In this document: positions 1 to 8,116 of the stretch, piece after piece
Position numbering within the stretch: the first letter of the stretch is position 1
Layout: each line of letters opens with the position of its first letter
Source: Paractinoplanes lichenicola
GTDB lineage: Bacteria; Actinomycetota; Actinomycetes; Mycobacteriales; Micromonosporaceae
Assembly: GCF_016785085.1 (NCBI RefSeq)
Contig: NZ_JAENHO010000009.1
Span: forward strand, 62,001-126,000
Reading direction: 5' to 3'
DNA: 64,000 nucleotides
The notes under the pieces: model-generated
What the model saw: the letters and a program-made list of their open reading frames with translations, nothing else
What the model was told of the DNA's origin: nothing
The model's database searches: none
Position numbers and translations under genes: made by a program

Positions 1-297
1 AACCCGGAGGAGGCGGCGTTCCTGATCAAGATGTGGGACCGCGGCGTGCAGGAGTGGGCCAAGAACCGCGACAAGATCATCGAGGCCTACCCGGAGGACT
101 TCGCCGCCGAGAGCGACAAGGACAAGAAGTTCATCCGCGACTGGCTGGCCAACACGTACGACTGGTTCGTCGACACGACCTACCTCGACCAGGCCTGGGT
201 GGACAGCGAGACCAAGCTGTTCAACCTGATGAAGGAAGCGGGCTACGTGCCTGACGACGTGGCCGACCCCGACTTCACGATTCTGCCGAAGTCATGA
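1..297 (+). CDS. ABC transporter substrate-binding protein, NitT/TauT type (C-terminal part)
   Basis: Only the last 98 codons are inside the window; the gene enters from the left edge in frame 1 and ends with TGA at 295-297. The visible part is a helical C-terminal lobe with no recognisable catalytic motif. The assignment rests on the genes that follow, two permeases and an ATPase of the nitrate/taurine/aliphatic-sulfonate class, whose binding protein (SsuA/THI5-like fold) is normally encoded first. The next gene starts inside this one by an ATGA overlap, so the four are a single operon. The mature protein would capture a small organic solute outside the membrane. The ligand cannot be read from this fragment. 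Confidence 0.75.
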   Translation, partial: NPEEAAFLIKMWDRGVQEWAKNRDKIIEAYPEDFAAESDKDKKFIRDWLANTYDWFVDTTYLDQAWVDSETKLFNLMKEAGYVPDDVADPDFTILPKS

Positions 298-1142
298 CGG
301 ACCAGCTGATCGGTGCGGCCCCGGCCGCACCGCCCACCGACCCCGAGGCCGGGGCCAAGCGCACCGCGAAACGGCGCCGCCTCCGGCTCACCGGCCTGGT
401 CATCCTGGGCTGGATCGCGTTGTACGGCGTCTGGGAGTACGGCTCCTGGTGGTTCGGGTCGCGGCTGCTGCCCACCCCGTACGAGGTCCTCATGTCGGCG
501 GTCGAGATCGTCGAGAGCGGCAACTTCCTCACCGACTTCTCGGCCAGCGTGCTCAAGACGTTCGCCGGCTTCGCGGTGGCCGCGGCGGTCGGAGCCCCGA
601 TCGGCTATTTGATGGGCCGCTACAACTACTGGCGCGCGTTCTTCCACGACGGCGTCACGATCGCCGGCACCATCCCCGCGATCGTCTACGCGGTGCTCTC
701 GCTGATCGTCTTCGGCCTGTCCAACCTGGGCCCGATCCTCGCCGTCGCGCTGGTCTCGGCGCCCTACATCGCGCTCAACGTGGCCGAGGGCATCCGGGGC
801 GTCGACAAGTCGCTCGTCACGATGAGCGAGGCGTTCGGCCGCTCGCCGCAGCAGATCCGCCGCGAGGTGCTGATCCCGACCATCGTCCCGTACGTGTTCG
901 CGGCCATCCGGATGTGCTTCGCGGTGGCCTGGAAGGTCGAGGCGCTGACCGAGGTCTTCGGCGGCCGCAACGGCGTCGGCTTCCAGATCCGTACGGAATA
1001 TCAGCTGTACGACATCGCCGCCGTGCTGGCCTGGATGTTCCTGTTCATCGTCTTCATGCTGATCATCGAGCGCCTGGTGCTGGCCAAGAGCGAGGCCCGC
1101 CTGCTCTCGTGGCGGCCGCAGGAGAGGAGCTCCGCGCTGTGA
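294..1142 (+). CDS. ABC transporter permease, NitT/TauT type
   Basis: A 282-residue inner-membrane permease of the SsuC/TauC class. After a charged cytoplasmic N-terminus there are about six hydrophobic segments. The cytoplasmic EAA loop, which docks on the ATPase, is seen as SEAFGRSPQQIRREVLIP near residues 176-193. The start ATG overlaps the stop of the binding-protein gene (ATGA), and the next permease starts with GTG over this gene's TGA. Two non-identical permeases in a row suggest that a heterodimer forms the channel. Substrates of the family include sulfonates, nitrate, cyanate, thiamine precursors and aromatic acids; the specific one is not visible here. Confidence 0.88.
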   Translation: MTDQLIGAAPAAPPTDPEAGAKRTAKRRRLRLTGLVILGWIALYGVWEYGSWWFGSRLLPTPYEVLMSAVEIVESGNFLTDFSASVLKTFAGFAVAAAVGAPIGYLMGRYNYWRAFFHDGVTIAGTIPAIVYAVLSLIVFGLSNLGPILAVALVSAPYIALNVAEGIRGVDKSLVTMSEAFGRSPQQIRREVLIPTIVPYVFAAIRMCFAVAWKVEALTEVFGGRNGVGFQIRTEYQLYDIAAVLAWMFLFIVFMLIIERLVLAKSEARLLSWRPQERSSAL

Positions 1143-1966
1143 GCACCACGATGGCCCCCGTCAAGGCCCGCCGCTCCACCACCGAGAAGGAGCAGGAGAC
1201 GCCGGCCTGGCAGAAGCGGCTCACCTCCGACCGCGCGGCCCGGATCGCCGCCCTGCTCAGCTTCTTCCTGTTCTGGGTGCTGATCTCGTGGCTCTTCCTG
1301 CGCGTGCCCGGCCCGATCGAGGTCGTGCAGCGGCTCGTCGACGAGTTCAGCCGCGGCGAGGTGTTCGGCAACTTCGGCAAGACGCTGTACCGCTTCGGCG
1401 TGGGCGTCGCGCTGGCCACGGTCGTCGGCATCGCGATCGGCGTCGTCATGGGCCTGTCCCAGCTGGGCCGGGCGTTCTTCGAGAGCCCGGTGCTGGTCGG
1501 CCTGTCGATCCCGGCCATCATCTGGTCGTTCCTGACCGTCATGTGGTTCGGCTTCGGCGATCTCAGCCCGATCGTGACGACGTTCCTAACCTCTGTCCCG
1601 TTCGTCATCGTCAACGTCGCCCAGGGCGTACGCGGGGTGTCGCGGGACCTGCGGGACATGTCGACGACGTACAACGTGCCGCTCTCGCGCCGGATCAAGG
1701 ATCTGGTGCTGCCGGCGGTCACCGGCTACGTCGCGGCCGGCGTCCGGTTCGCCATCATCATCGGCTGGAACGGCGTGCTGCTGGCCGAGTGGTTCGGCGG
1801 CGGCGGGGGCGTCGGCTACCGCGCCCGGTGGTGGTACGACGCCAACCGGTTCGGCGGCTTCGCGGCCTGGGTCGTGCTGTTCGTCGGCTTCATCGTGCTG
1901 CTCGACCGCTTCGTGCTCGACCGGATGATCCAGCGCGCTTTCCGCTGGCGCGACGCCTCGGCCTGA
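1139..1966 (+). CDS. Second ABC transporter permease, NitT/TauT type
   Basis: 275 residues. I take GTG 1139 as the start because it overlaps the upstream TGA and is preceded by a GGAGAGGAG ribosome site; an ATG at 1151 is also possible. The N-terminus is basic and is followed by about six membrane segments and a cytoplasmic EAA-type loop (STTYNVPLSRRIKDLVLP). It is the paralogous partner of the permease before it and would form the other half of the membrane channel. A long glycine run (EWFGGGGGVGYRAR) follows the EAA region, a place where family members also have a G-rich turn. Only 18 bases separate it from the ATPase gene. Confidence 0.86.
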   Translation: MSTTMAPVKARRSTTEKEQETPAWQKRLTSDRAARIAALLSFFLFWVLISWLFLRVPGPIEVVQRLVDEFSRGEVFGNFGKTLYRFGVGVALATVVGIAIGVVMGLSQLGRAFFESPVLVGLSIPAIIWSFLTVMWFGFGDLSPIVTTFLTSVPFVIVNVAQGVRGVSRDLRDMSTTYNVPLSRRIKDLVLPAVTGYVAAGVRFAIIIGWNGVLLAEWFGGGGGVGYRARWWYDANRFGGFAAWVVLFVGFIVLLDRFVLDRMIQRAFRWRDASA

Positions 1967-1984
1967 TCTCTCTAAGGAGCCACT

Positions 1985-2752
1985 GTGGCTGTTCTGACCG
2001 TCAAGAACCTCGCCAAGACCTTCAACGTGGGCACCGCCAAGGCCAGCCGGGTGCTCGACGACATCTCGTTCGACGTCCGCGGCGGCACGTTCGTCTCGAT
2101 CGTCGGCCCCTCCGGGTGCGGCAAGAGCACGCTGCTCAACATCATCTCGGGGGTCGAGGAGCACACGTCGGGCGACATCAGCCTGACCAGCGACTCGGGC
2201 GGGCCGGCCCGGATGGGCTACGTCTTCCAGGACCCGCGGCTGCTGCCCTGGCGCAGCGTCATGAAGAACATGATGTACGTCCAGAACGATCGGAGCGAGC
2301 CAACGGTTGCCCGCTGCCGAAAGTATCTGGACATGGTCGGGCTGACCAAGAACGCCGACTTCTTCCCGGGCCAGCTCTCCGGTGGCATGCAGCAGCGGGT
2401 CGGCATCGCCCGCGCGTTCGCCGTCGAGCCCGACCTGCTGCTGATGGACGAGCCGTTCAGCCACCTCGACGCGATCACCGCCCGCGGCCTGCGCGCGCAG
2501 TTGCAGGACATCTGGGCCCAGTCGAAGAAGACCGTCGTCTTCGTGACGCACGATGTGGTCGAGGCCGTCGAGCTCTCCGACCGGATCATCGTGCTGCAGC
2601 CGGGCGGGCGCATCTATGAGGACATCACCATCGACCTGCCCCGGCCGCGCCGGCAGACCGACCCGACCGTGGCCACGCTGCAGGCCGAGGTGCTGGGGCG
2701 GCTCGAGGCGATGAAAGCCCTTTCCCGTACGGCTTCGGAGGTGGCCGCCTGA
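1985..2752 (+). CDS. ABC transporter ATP-binding protein, NitT/TauT type
   Basis: 255 residues, the cytoplasmic motor of the importer. All hallmark motifs are present in order: Walker A (GPSGCGKST), Q-loop (VFQDPRLLPW), signature (LSGGMQQR), Walker B (LLLMDEP), D-loop (SHLD) and switch histidine (VTHD). The start is GTG with AAGGAG 7 bases upstream. Its length equals that of SsuB/TauB-type ATPases, with no C-terminal regulatory domain. The stop TGA overlaps the ATG of the following dehydrogenase gene (TGATG). Transport and the first metabolic steps are therefore translated together, and the imported compound is probably the substrate of the next two enzymes. Confidence 0.92.
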   Translation: MAVLTVKNLAKTFNVGTAKASRVLDDISFDVRGGTFVSIVGPSGCGKSTLLNIISGVEEHTSGDISLTSDSGGPARMGYVFQDPRLLPWRSVMKNMMYVQNDRSEPTVARCRKYLDMVGLTKNADFFPGQLSGGMQQRVGIARAFAVEPDLLLMDEPFSHLDAITARGLRAQLQDIWAQSKKTVVFVTHDVVEAVELSDRIIVLQPGGRIYEDITIDLPRPRRQTDPTVATLQAEVLGRLEAMKALSRTASEVAA

Positions 2753-4053
2753 TGACGTCCTCGCTTAAGCAGCCCACCGGCGACGCGACGGCCGGACCCG
2801 ACGTCAGCGCCGTCGTCACCGATGTCATCGCCGACATCCGGGCCAACGGCGACGACGCGGTTCGCAAGTACTCGGCCAAGTTCGATAACTGGTCGCCGTC
2901 GTCGTTCCGCCTGTCGGCCGCAGAGATCGACGAGATCATCGCGAAGGTGCCCGCCGGTGTCCTCGACGACATCAAGACCGTGCAGGCCAACGTGCGCGGC
3001 TTCGCCCAGGCCCAGCGCGACAGCATGCACGACGTCGAGGTCGAAACTCAGCCCGGTGTCTTCCTCGGTCAGAAGCACCTGCCGATCGTGGCGTCGGGTG
3101 CTTACGTCCCCGGCGGTCGTTATCCGCTGACCGCCTCGGCCCACATGACCGTGGTGACGGCGAAGGTGGCCGGCGTGGAACGGGTCACCGCGTGCACGCC
3201 GCCGCTGCGCGGGGAGATCCCGCCGGCCACGATCGCCGCGCTGCACCTGGCCGGGGCCGACGAGATCCTCGTGCTGGGCGGGGTGCAGGCGGTGGCGGCG
3301 ATGGCCCTGGGCACGGAGTCCATCGGGCGCGTGGACCTGATCGCGGGCCCCGGGAACGCGTACGTGGCCGAGGCGAAGAGGCAGCTCTTCGGAACCGTTG
3401 GCATCGACCTGTTCGCGGGGCCTACGGAGATCTTGATCGTGGCCGACGAGGACGCGGATCCGTTCGTCGTGGCGGTCGACCTGCTGAGCCAGGCCGAGCA
3501 CGGGCCCGACTCGCCGGCGGTGCTCATCACGACGTCGGCCGCCCTCGGGCAGCGGGTGATCGAGCACATCGAGGCGATCCTGCCCGGCATGCCGACCAAC
3601 GACATGGCCGGGCCCGCGTGGCGCGACCACGGCGAGGTGCACGTCGTGGGCACGCTGGACGAGGCGTACGGGCTGGCCGATTCCTACGCCAGCGAGCACG
3701 TGCAGATCCTGACCCGCAACCCGCGCGAGGCGCTCGACAAGATGCGGCACTACGGCGCACTGTTCCTGGGCGAGGGCACCTGCGTCTCGTACGGGGACAA
3801 GGTGATCGGCACGAATCACGTGCTGCCGACCCGCGGCGCGGCCCGCTACACCGGCGGCCTCTGGGTCGGGAAATACCTGCGGACCGTGACCTATCAGGAG
3901 GTCACTTCCCAAGCCGCTTCGGCCGAGCTCGGCGAGCTGTGCGGGCGTGCGGCTCGGGTCGAGCTCTTCGAGGGCCACGCCCGCTCCGGCGATGTCCGCG
4001 CCGCCAAGTACGGCGGGGCGCCTCTGCCCTGGTCACCGCTCGCTTCGATCTAA
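2752..4053 (+). CDS. Histidinol dehydrogenase family protein, probably catabolic
   Basis: 433 residues with the HisD fold: zinc- and NAD-dependent oxidation of an alcohol through an aldehyde to an acid. Residues matching HisD ligands and catalysts are visible: Gln and His in SQAEHG, Glu-His in SEHVQ, the Asp-His part of GDKVIGTNHVLPT, and a C-terminal His in EGHARSG. No other histidine-biosynthesis gene is present; the gene is locked between an ABC importer and an amidohydrolase. HisD homologues in such settings include sulfopropanediol 3-dehydrogenase (HpsN), so I infer oxidation of an imported hydroxylated compound, not histidinol. Which alcohol is unknown. An ordinary hisD is possible but unlikely. 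Confidence 0.82.
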   Translation: MTSSLKQPTGDATAGPDVSAVVTDVIADIRANGDDAVRKYSAKFDNWSPSSFRLSAAEIDEIIAKVPAGVLDDIKTVQANVRGFAQAQRDSMHDVEVETQPGVFLGQKHLPIVASGAYVPGGRYPLTASAHMTVVTAKVAGVERVTACTPPLRGEIPPATIAALHLAGADEILVLGGVQAVAAMALGTESIGRVDLIAGPGNAYVAEAKRQLFGTVGIDLFAGPTEILIVADEDADPFVVAVDLLSQAEHGPDSPAVLITTSAALGQRVIEHIEAILPGMPTNDMAGPAWRDHGEVHVVGTLDEAYGLADSYASEHVQILTRNPREALDKMRHYGALFLGEGTCVSYGDKVIGTNHVLPTRGAARYTGGLWVGKYLRTVTYQEVTSQAASAELGELCGRAARVELFEGHARSGDVRAAKYGGAPLPWSPLASI

Positions 4054-4061
4054 GGACATTC

Positions 4062-5051
4062 ATGCGCACCGTTGACATTCACGGCCACGTGATCCTGCCC
4101 GACACGCTGCCGCTGACGGCCGGGCTGATGTCGCCCGAGATGGATCCGTTCACCTACTACGGCGGGGACGAGACCAACGCGTACCAGGTCGAGCATGTGC
4201 GCGCCATCATGCCGCAAGCGACCGACCCCGTACGGCGGATCGCCGACCTCGACCGCATGGGCATCGACGTGCAGGCCATCTCGGTCGCGCCGGCCGGCTA
4301 CTTCTACTGGACCGACCCCGCGCTGGGCCTGCAACTGGCGCAGATGCAGAACGACAACCTGTCGAAGATCGTGGCCGACCACCCCGACCGTTTCGTCGGG
4401 CTGGCCACGGTCCCGATGCAGGACGTCGACGCGGCCGTGCAGGAGCTGGAGCGGTGCGTGACGGAGTACGACTTCCGCGGCGTCGAGATCAACACCAACG
4501 TCATGGGGCTCGACCTGGACGACAAGCGGTTCCGGCCGTTCTTCGCCAAGGCCGAGCAGCTCGACGTCGTCGTGATGCTGCACCCCAACGGTTTCACGGG
4601 CGGCGAGCGCTTCCGCAAGTATTACCTGACCAACGTGATCGGCAACCCGCTCGACACGACGGTGGCGCTCACCAAGATCATCCACGGGGGAGTGCTGGAG
4701 GAACACCCGGGTCTGAAGCTCGTGGCCGTGCACGGTGGCGGGTACCTGCCGTTCTACTCGTCGCGCATGGACCACGCGTACGGGGAACGCCCGGAGGGCC
4801 GGCACCACATCACCCGGCCGCCATCGACGTATCTGAAGCAGATCTACGTCGACTGCCTGGTCTTCGACGCCCCGCACCTGGAGTTCCTGGTGCAGCAAAT
4901 GGGCGCCGACCACGTCGTGATCGGCACCGACTACCCGTTCGACATGGGCCACTACGACCCGCTCGACCAGATCGCGTCGGCCCGCCTCGACGAAACCGTC
5001 CGCAACGCGATCCGCGGCGAGACGGCGGCCCGGCTGCTCAAGCTGGCCTGA
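4062..5051 (+). CDS. Amidohydrolase family 2 protein (ACMSD-like decarboxylase/hydrolase)
   Basis: 329 residues forming a metal-dependent TIM barrel. Metal and catalytic residues of the family are in place: HxH near the N-terminus (DIHGH), a His after strand 5 (VMLHPNG), a second His in AVHGGGYLPF, and the Asp in GTDYPFDM. The group includes 2-amino-3-carboxymuconate-6-semialdehyde decarboxylase and aromatic-acid decarboxylases, and most members split C-C bonds rather than amides. ATG 4062 starts eight bases after the stop of the HisD-like gene, with AAGGA in the gap. It is the last gene of the operon; a strong hairpin follows. The substrate is probably a carboxylated product of the preceding dehydrogenase, which is inference. 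Confidence 0.82.
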   Translation: MRTVDIHGHVILPDTLPLTAGLMSPEMDPFTYYGGDETNAYQVEHVRAIMPQATDPVRRIADLDRMGIDVQAISVAPAGYFYWTDPALGLQLAQMQNDNLSKIVADHPDRFVGLATVPMQDVDAAVQELERCVTEYDFRGVEINTNVMGLDLDDKRFRPFFAKAEQLDVVVMLHPNGFTGGERFRKYYLTNVIGNPLDTTVALTKIIHGGVLEEHPGLKLVAVHGGGYLPFYSSRMDHAYGERPEGRHHITRPPSTYLKQIYVDCLVFDAPHLEFLVQQMGADHVVIGTDYPFDMGHYDPLDQIASARLDETVRNAIRGETAARLLKLA

Positions 5052-5055
5052 GTCC

Positions 5056-5100
5056 GGCCGCGCCCGCTGTCCGGCAACGGCGCCGGCGGTGGGTGCGGCC
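5056..5100. terminator. Bidirectional terminator-like hairpin between convergent genes
   Basis: GGCCGCGCCC (5056-5065) pairs with GGGTGCGGCC (5091-5100) over ten positions with one G-U pair. A second stem, CCGGC with GCCGG, is nested inside the loop. It fills the 49-bp gap between the end of the amidohydrolase gene and the end of the lipoprotein gene, which converge here. There is no U tract, as is common in high-GC actinobacteria. Confidence 0.6.
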
Positions 5101-5613
5101 CTATTCCGGAGGAGATCCCGCCGGCAGCGGCTCAATCTCGATCTTGCTGTTGAAGCCGCAGGCTCTGGCGATCGGATCGCGATCCGGCATGACGTTCGGC
5201 GGCCCGGCCTCGGTCGCGTTGCTCGCATAGGCGGCCAGGCCGTCCGCGAAGGACAAGAAGGCCTTGCGGACCGGAGGATAGTCGGCTGTCCCCGCCAGAT
5301 TCCGGATCAGGGTCTCGTGGTGACCGTAGAAGGCCTGACGCAAGGCGATCCTCTGCCGGACCGAGTAACCGTCCGGGTTCTGCGTCATGCGTTCGTACTC
5401 ACTGACGGCGGCCTGGCTCCTGTCGCCCGGATACTGGAGAACCCAGGCCACGAAGCCGTCGCAGGGATCGTCGGGGGTGCGCGCCGCCGGGCTGGAGTTG
5501 GGAGCCGGGGCGCTGGTTCGGGACGCTGCGGCGTCGTTGCGGTCGGCGCACGCCCCGGCCGAGACGCCGATGACCAGCAGGACAGTGATCAGCCGCAGCG
5601 ACGGGCTACGCAA
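5101..5613 (-). CDS. Putative small lipoprotein
   Basis: 170 residues. The best start is TTG at 5613: GGAG lies about eight bases upstream, and translation then begins directly with a lipoprotein signal, a hydrophobic stretch (LITVLLVIGVSAGAC) ending in a lipobox with Cys near residue 21. The mature part opens with an Ala/Ser/Pro-rich linker and continues as a compact helical domain containing two further cysteines (DPCDGF near the start, RACGF near the end) that could pair. The start overlaps the end of the upstream membrane-protein gene, so the two are translationally coupled and probably act together at the membrane. I do not recognise the domain. Confidence 0.7.
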   Translation of the reverse strand: MRSPSLRLITVLLVIGVSAGACADRNDAAASRTSAPAPNSSPAARTPDDPCDGFVAWVLQYPGDRSQAAVSEYERMTQNPDGYSVRQRIALRQAFYGHHETLIRNLAGTADYPPVRKAFLSFADGLAAYASNATEAGPPNVMPDRDPIARACGFNSKIEIEPLPAGSPPE

Positions 5614-7471
5614 CGGACTTCTCCAGCAGCACGATGTGGTCGTCGCGGACCACCAGCACGCGGCCGTCCGCGGAGACGGCGAGCAGTTGTTCGCGCTCCT
5701 GGTTGTCGTAGCTGTCCAGGGGTGTGCTGGCACATTCCTGGTTGCGGCAGCGCCAGACCGTCTGCCGCCAGTGCTGGACCGGCTCGCCGTAGGTGATGCG
5801 GAAGCCGGAACCCGCTGCCTCGGTGGGCACGGCCGCGGCCACGTAGACGTCCGGGCCGGCCACCGCGGCCGCCGCCAGCTTCGAGTTTCCGCTGCCGCCG
5901 ACGGGGGTCGAGGTGTGGCCGTCGAAGAGCTCGCCGCCCCGCACGAAGACTGTGCGGTCGCCGGCCACGGTCCAGGCCGCGTCGGACGGCCCGCTGTCGA
6001 CGGCCGACTGCTTGGGCGCCGCGCACGTGACCGGCTCGCAGCTGTAGCGGTAGACGGAGTGGCCGATCCAGAAGGAACCGTCCGGCCGCCCGTCGGTCCC
6101 GATCGTCAGGCGGGCGCGGCGGCCGTCGGGATAGCCGTCCTCGGGCGTCCGGTCGAGCACACCCACCTGGTGGCGTTGCGGCGCGGCACAGGCGACGTCG
6201 GCGCATCTGATCATCGAGAACCGGTACCGCCCGTGCTGCCCGCCCGTGATCGGCGTGGCCACGAACAACCACAACGCCCCGTCCGGTGCCGGCGCGCCCG
6301 CCACCTCGGTGCGGCCCTCCACATCCAGTCGTTCCCGCCCTGACGCGCGAACCGGGATCCACGCCTCCTGACACCCTTCCCGTACGCACCGGGCGTAGTG
6401 CACGAACGGCCCGCCCTTGTCCGGTCCACCGGTCAGCGCGGTCTTCACCACCGTGCCGTCGGCACCGATCGTGGCCGACCCGTACCCCTCCACGGTCGGC
6501 GGACCGCCGCTCACGTCGGTGGAGTTCTGGCACAGGTCGTCGTCGCAGAACCAGACCTCACTGGTGGTGACGATCACCGGGTGCCGGCCCGCGGGCCACG
6601 CCACGGCCCGCGCCCCGGACGACCCGGCGGAGTTGGTGCGAACCACCGGGGCGTCGTACGGGTTGGTCAGCAGCACGCCCGCCGCCAGCGCGACAGCGAC
6701 CGCGAACACGGTTATGGCGGGCCACAAACGCGGCCGTCTTGCCCGAGCGGCGGCCGCGTCCTTGGCCCCGCTTGTCCCGGCTCCCCGCGAGTGCGGTCGC
6801 GCGGCCAGCCCGATCTGGGCGACAAGCGCGACGATCAGCAGCACCGTCTCGCTTCCCGGGGCACCCAGGCGTTCCCACCCGTACGCCACCAGCATCGGCA
6901 CCGCGACCCCGCCCAGCACGAACGACAGCGCCTCGCCCCAGGTCGGCGCCGTGCCGGAGCCGACGAGCTGGTCGATCCCGATCAGCAGCACCCTCGCCGC
7001 CCCGAGCACGACCGCCACCAGCACGGCGACGATCAGCACCAGTCCCGCGCCGCCGCGGGCGAGCCCGGCCGCCGCCCACAACGCGAGGAAGGCGCCCCCG
7101 CCCACGGCGATCAGACCGATCCCGTACGCGGGAAGGCTCTTGACCCCCTGCCACAACGACTCGCGCGGCCCGGCGTCGCGGGCGACCGCCCACACCCCGC
7201 CGACCAGCCCCACCAGCCAGAACACGACGGCGGTGACCGCTTTGACCCCCGCCAGCCCGTCCCCGCTGAGCGCCTCGGGGATCCCGTCGACGATGACCAG
7301 CCGCCCCGACCCGAGGGCGAGGTCGGCCAGCGTCGACACCACCAGCATCGTCGCCGCGACGGGCAACACGACGGCGAACAACCGCCGCCACCGCCGCGAC
7401 GCCAGCCCATAACCCGACGCGACGTTGCCCAGCAGCCCCTCGTGCGAGGTCACCGGCAGTGTTGAAGACAT
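5606..7471 (-). CDS. Multi-pass membrane protein with extracellular CX4C-repeat domain
   Basis: About 621 residues from ATG 7471, which I prefer because a TATCCT -10 hexamer lies six bases before it; an in-frame ATG at 7492 would add seven residues. The first 300 residues hold about seven or eight membrane segments. The remainder looks exported and contains five evenly spread CX4C pairs (CDDDLC, CVREGC, CADVAC, CEPVTC, CRNQEC), each at the end of a beta-like strand. This suggests a repeat or propeller-type fold whose hairpins carry disulfides. No enzyme motif is visible. The 3' end overlaps the start of a lipoprotein gene. Function unknown; cell-surface binding or sensing is a guess. Confidence 0.68.
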   Translation of the reverse strand: MSSTLPVTSHEGLLGNVASGYGLASRRWRRLFAVVLPVAATMLVVSTLADLALGSGRLVIVDGIPEALSGDGLAGVKAVTAVVFWLVGLVGGVWAVARDAGPRESLWQGVKSLPAYGIGLIAVGGGAFLALWAAAGLARGGAGLVLIVAVLVAVVLGAARVLLIGIDQLVGSGTAPTWGEALSFVLGGVAVPMLVAYGWERLGAPGSETVLLIVALVAQIGLAARPHSRGAGTSGAKDAAAARARRPRLWPAITVFAVAVALAAGVLLTNPYDAPVVRTNSAGSSGARAVAWPAGRHPVIVTTSEVWFCDDDLCQNSTDVSGGPPTVEGYGSATIGADGTVVKTALTGGPDKGGPFVHYARCVREGCQEAWIPVRASGRERLDVEGRTEVAGAPAPDGALWLFVATPITGGQHGRYRFSMIRCADVACAAPQRHQVGVLDRTPEDGYPDGRRARLTIGTDGRPDGSFWIGHSVYRYSCEPVTCAAPKQSAVDSGPSDAAWTVAGDRTVFVRGGELFDGHTSTPVGGSGNSKLAAAAVAGPDVYVAAAVPTEAAGSGFRITYGEPVQHWRQTVWRCRNQECASTPLDSYDNQEREQLLAVSADGRVLVVRDDHIVLLEKSVA

Positions 7472-7477
7472 CGCGCC

Positions 7478-7483
7478 AGGATA
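7478..7483 (-). promoter_or_regulatory. -10 hexamer of a leaderless start
   Basis: TATCCT on the minus strand, followed by six bases and then ATG 7471. Transcription would start at or next to the initiation codon. No convincing -35 is seen. Confidence 0.45.
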
Positions 7484-7589
7484 GGTTCCCATTGATCTTG
7501 CGGCGACCCCGCCCGGATCACGGCCCCGGCGGGTCGTCCCCGCACCTCGGCCCGTCCCGAGGAGTCCGCCCGCAACGCCATCCGCGGCG

Positions 7590-8116
7590 CTACGGCACCC
7601 GGCTCTCCTCCCGGTTTCCGGCGCGCCGGCGGAGGCCGTAACGGACTGCCTCGACGATGACGGTGGTGCCGGCGGCCAGGCCCAGGCCCAGCAGCAGGCC
7701 CTTCAGCTTGTCGTGCTCGAAGGCTTCGCCGCCGACGTAGCCGACAGTTGCCGAATACACGGCCCAGGACATGGCGGCCAGAGCGTCGAACAGGGCGAAC
7801 TTGCGGGGTGGATAGCGGACGGCGCCCATCGTCATAGTCACCGCGGTGCGCCCGCCGGGGATGTAACGCGCGACTACCAGCAGCAGGCCGCCGCGTTTCT
7901 CGAGCGGTCGTTCGACCCACCGGAACCGGTCGCGCCGTACGGTCCGGCCGATCCGGTAGGCGATGTGATCGCCGCAGAAGGCCCCGATCGCGGCGACCGT
8001 CATGACGAGGGCCAGGTTCGGTTCGCCGCCGGCCGCGAAGACCCCCACCCGGACGCTCGACGAGCCGGGCGGCCGTTTCCCGATGATCGCCGGCCCCGGG
8101 ACGGGAGTGGACGTGG
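7590..8116 (-). pseudogene. DedA/VTT-domain membrane protein, N-terminally truncated
   Basis: The frame encodes the C-terminal two thirds of a DedA-family protein (undecaprenyl-phosphate or lipid scramblase/flippase superfamily). The conserved ARYIPGGRT motif, the following amphipathic stretch and the last membrane helices are present. Upstream, homology fades at PPGSSSVRVGVF, where family members have the first re-entrant helix and a PGE motif. Only about 47 bases remain before the neighbouring hydrolase gene ends, so 40-50 N-terminal residues are missing and no proper start exists. GTG 8048 or ATG 8003 could initiate a shortened protein. I read it as a remnant, possibly made when the hydrolase operon was inserted. 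Confidence 0.55.

Noticed and set aside
449..1138. Long open frame upstream of the second permease
   Set aside because: Arg/Pro-rich shadow of the first permease in another frame; the permease itself starts at GTG 1139.
2752..4053. Annotation as hisD of histidine biosynthesis
   Set aside because: No his genes nearby and tight coupling with a transporter and an amidohydrolase.
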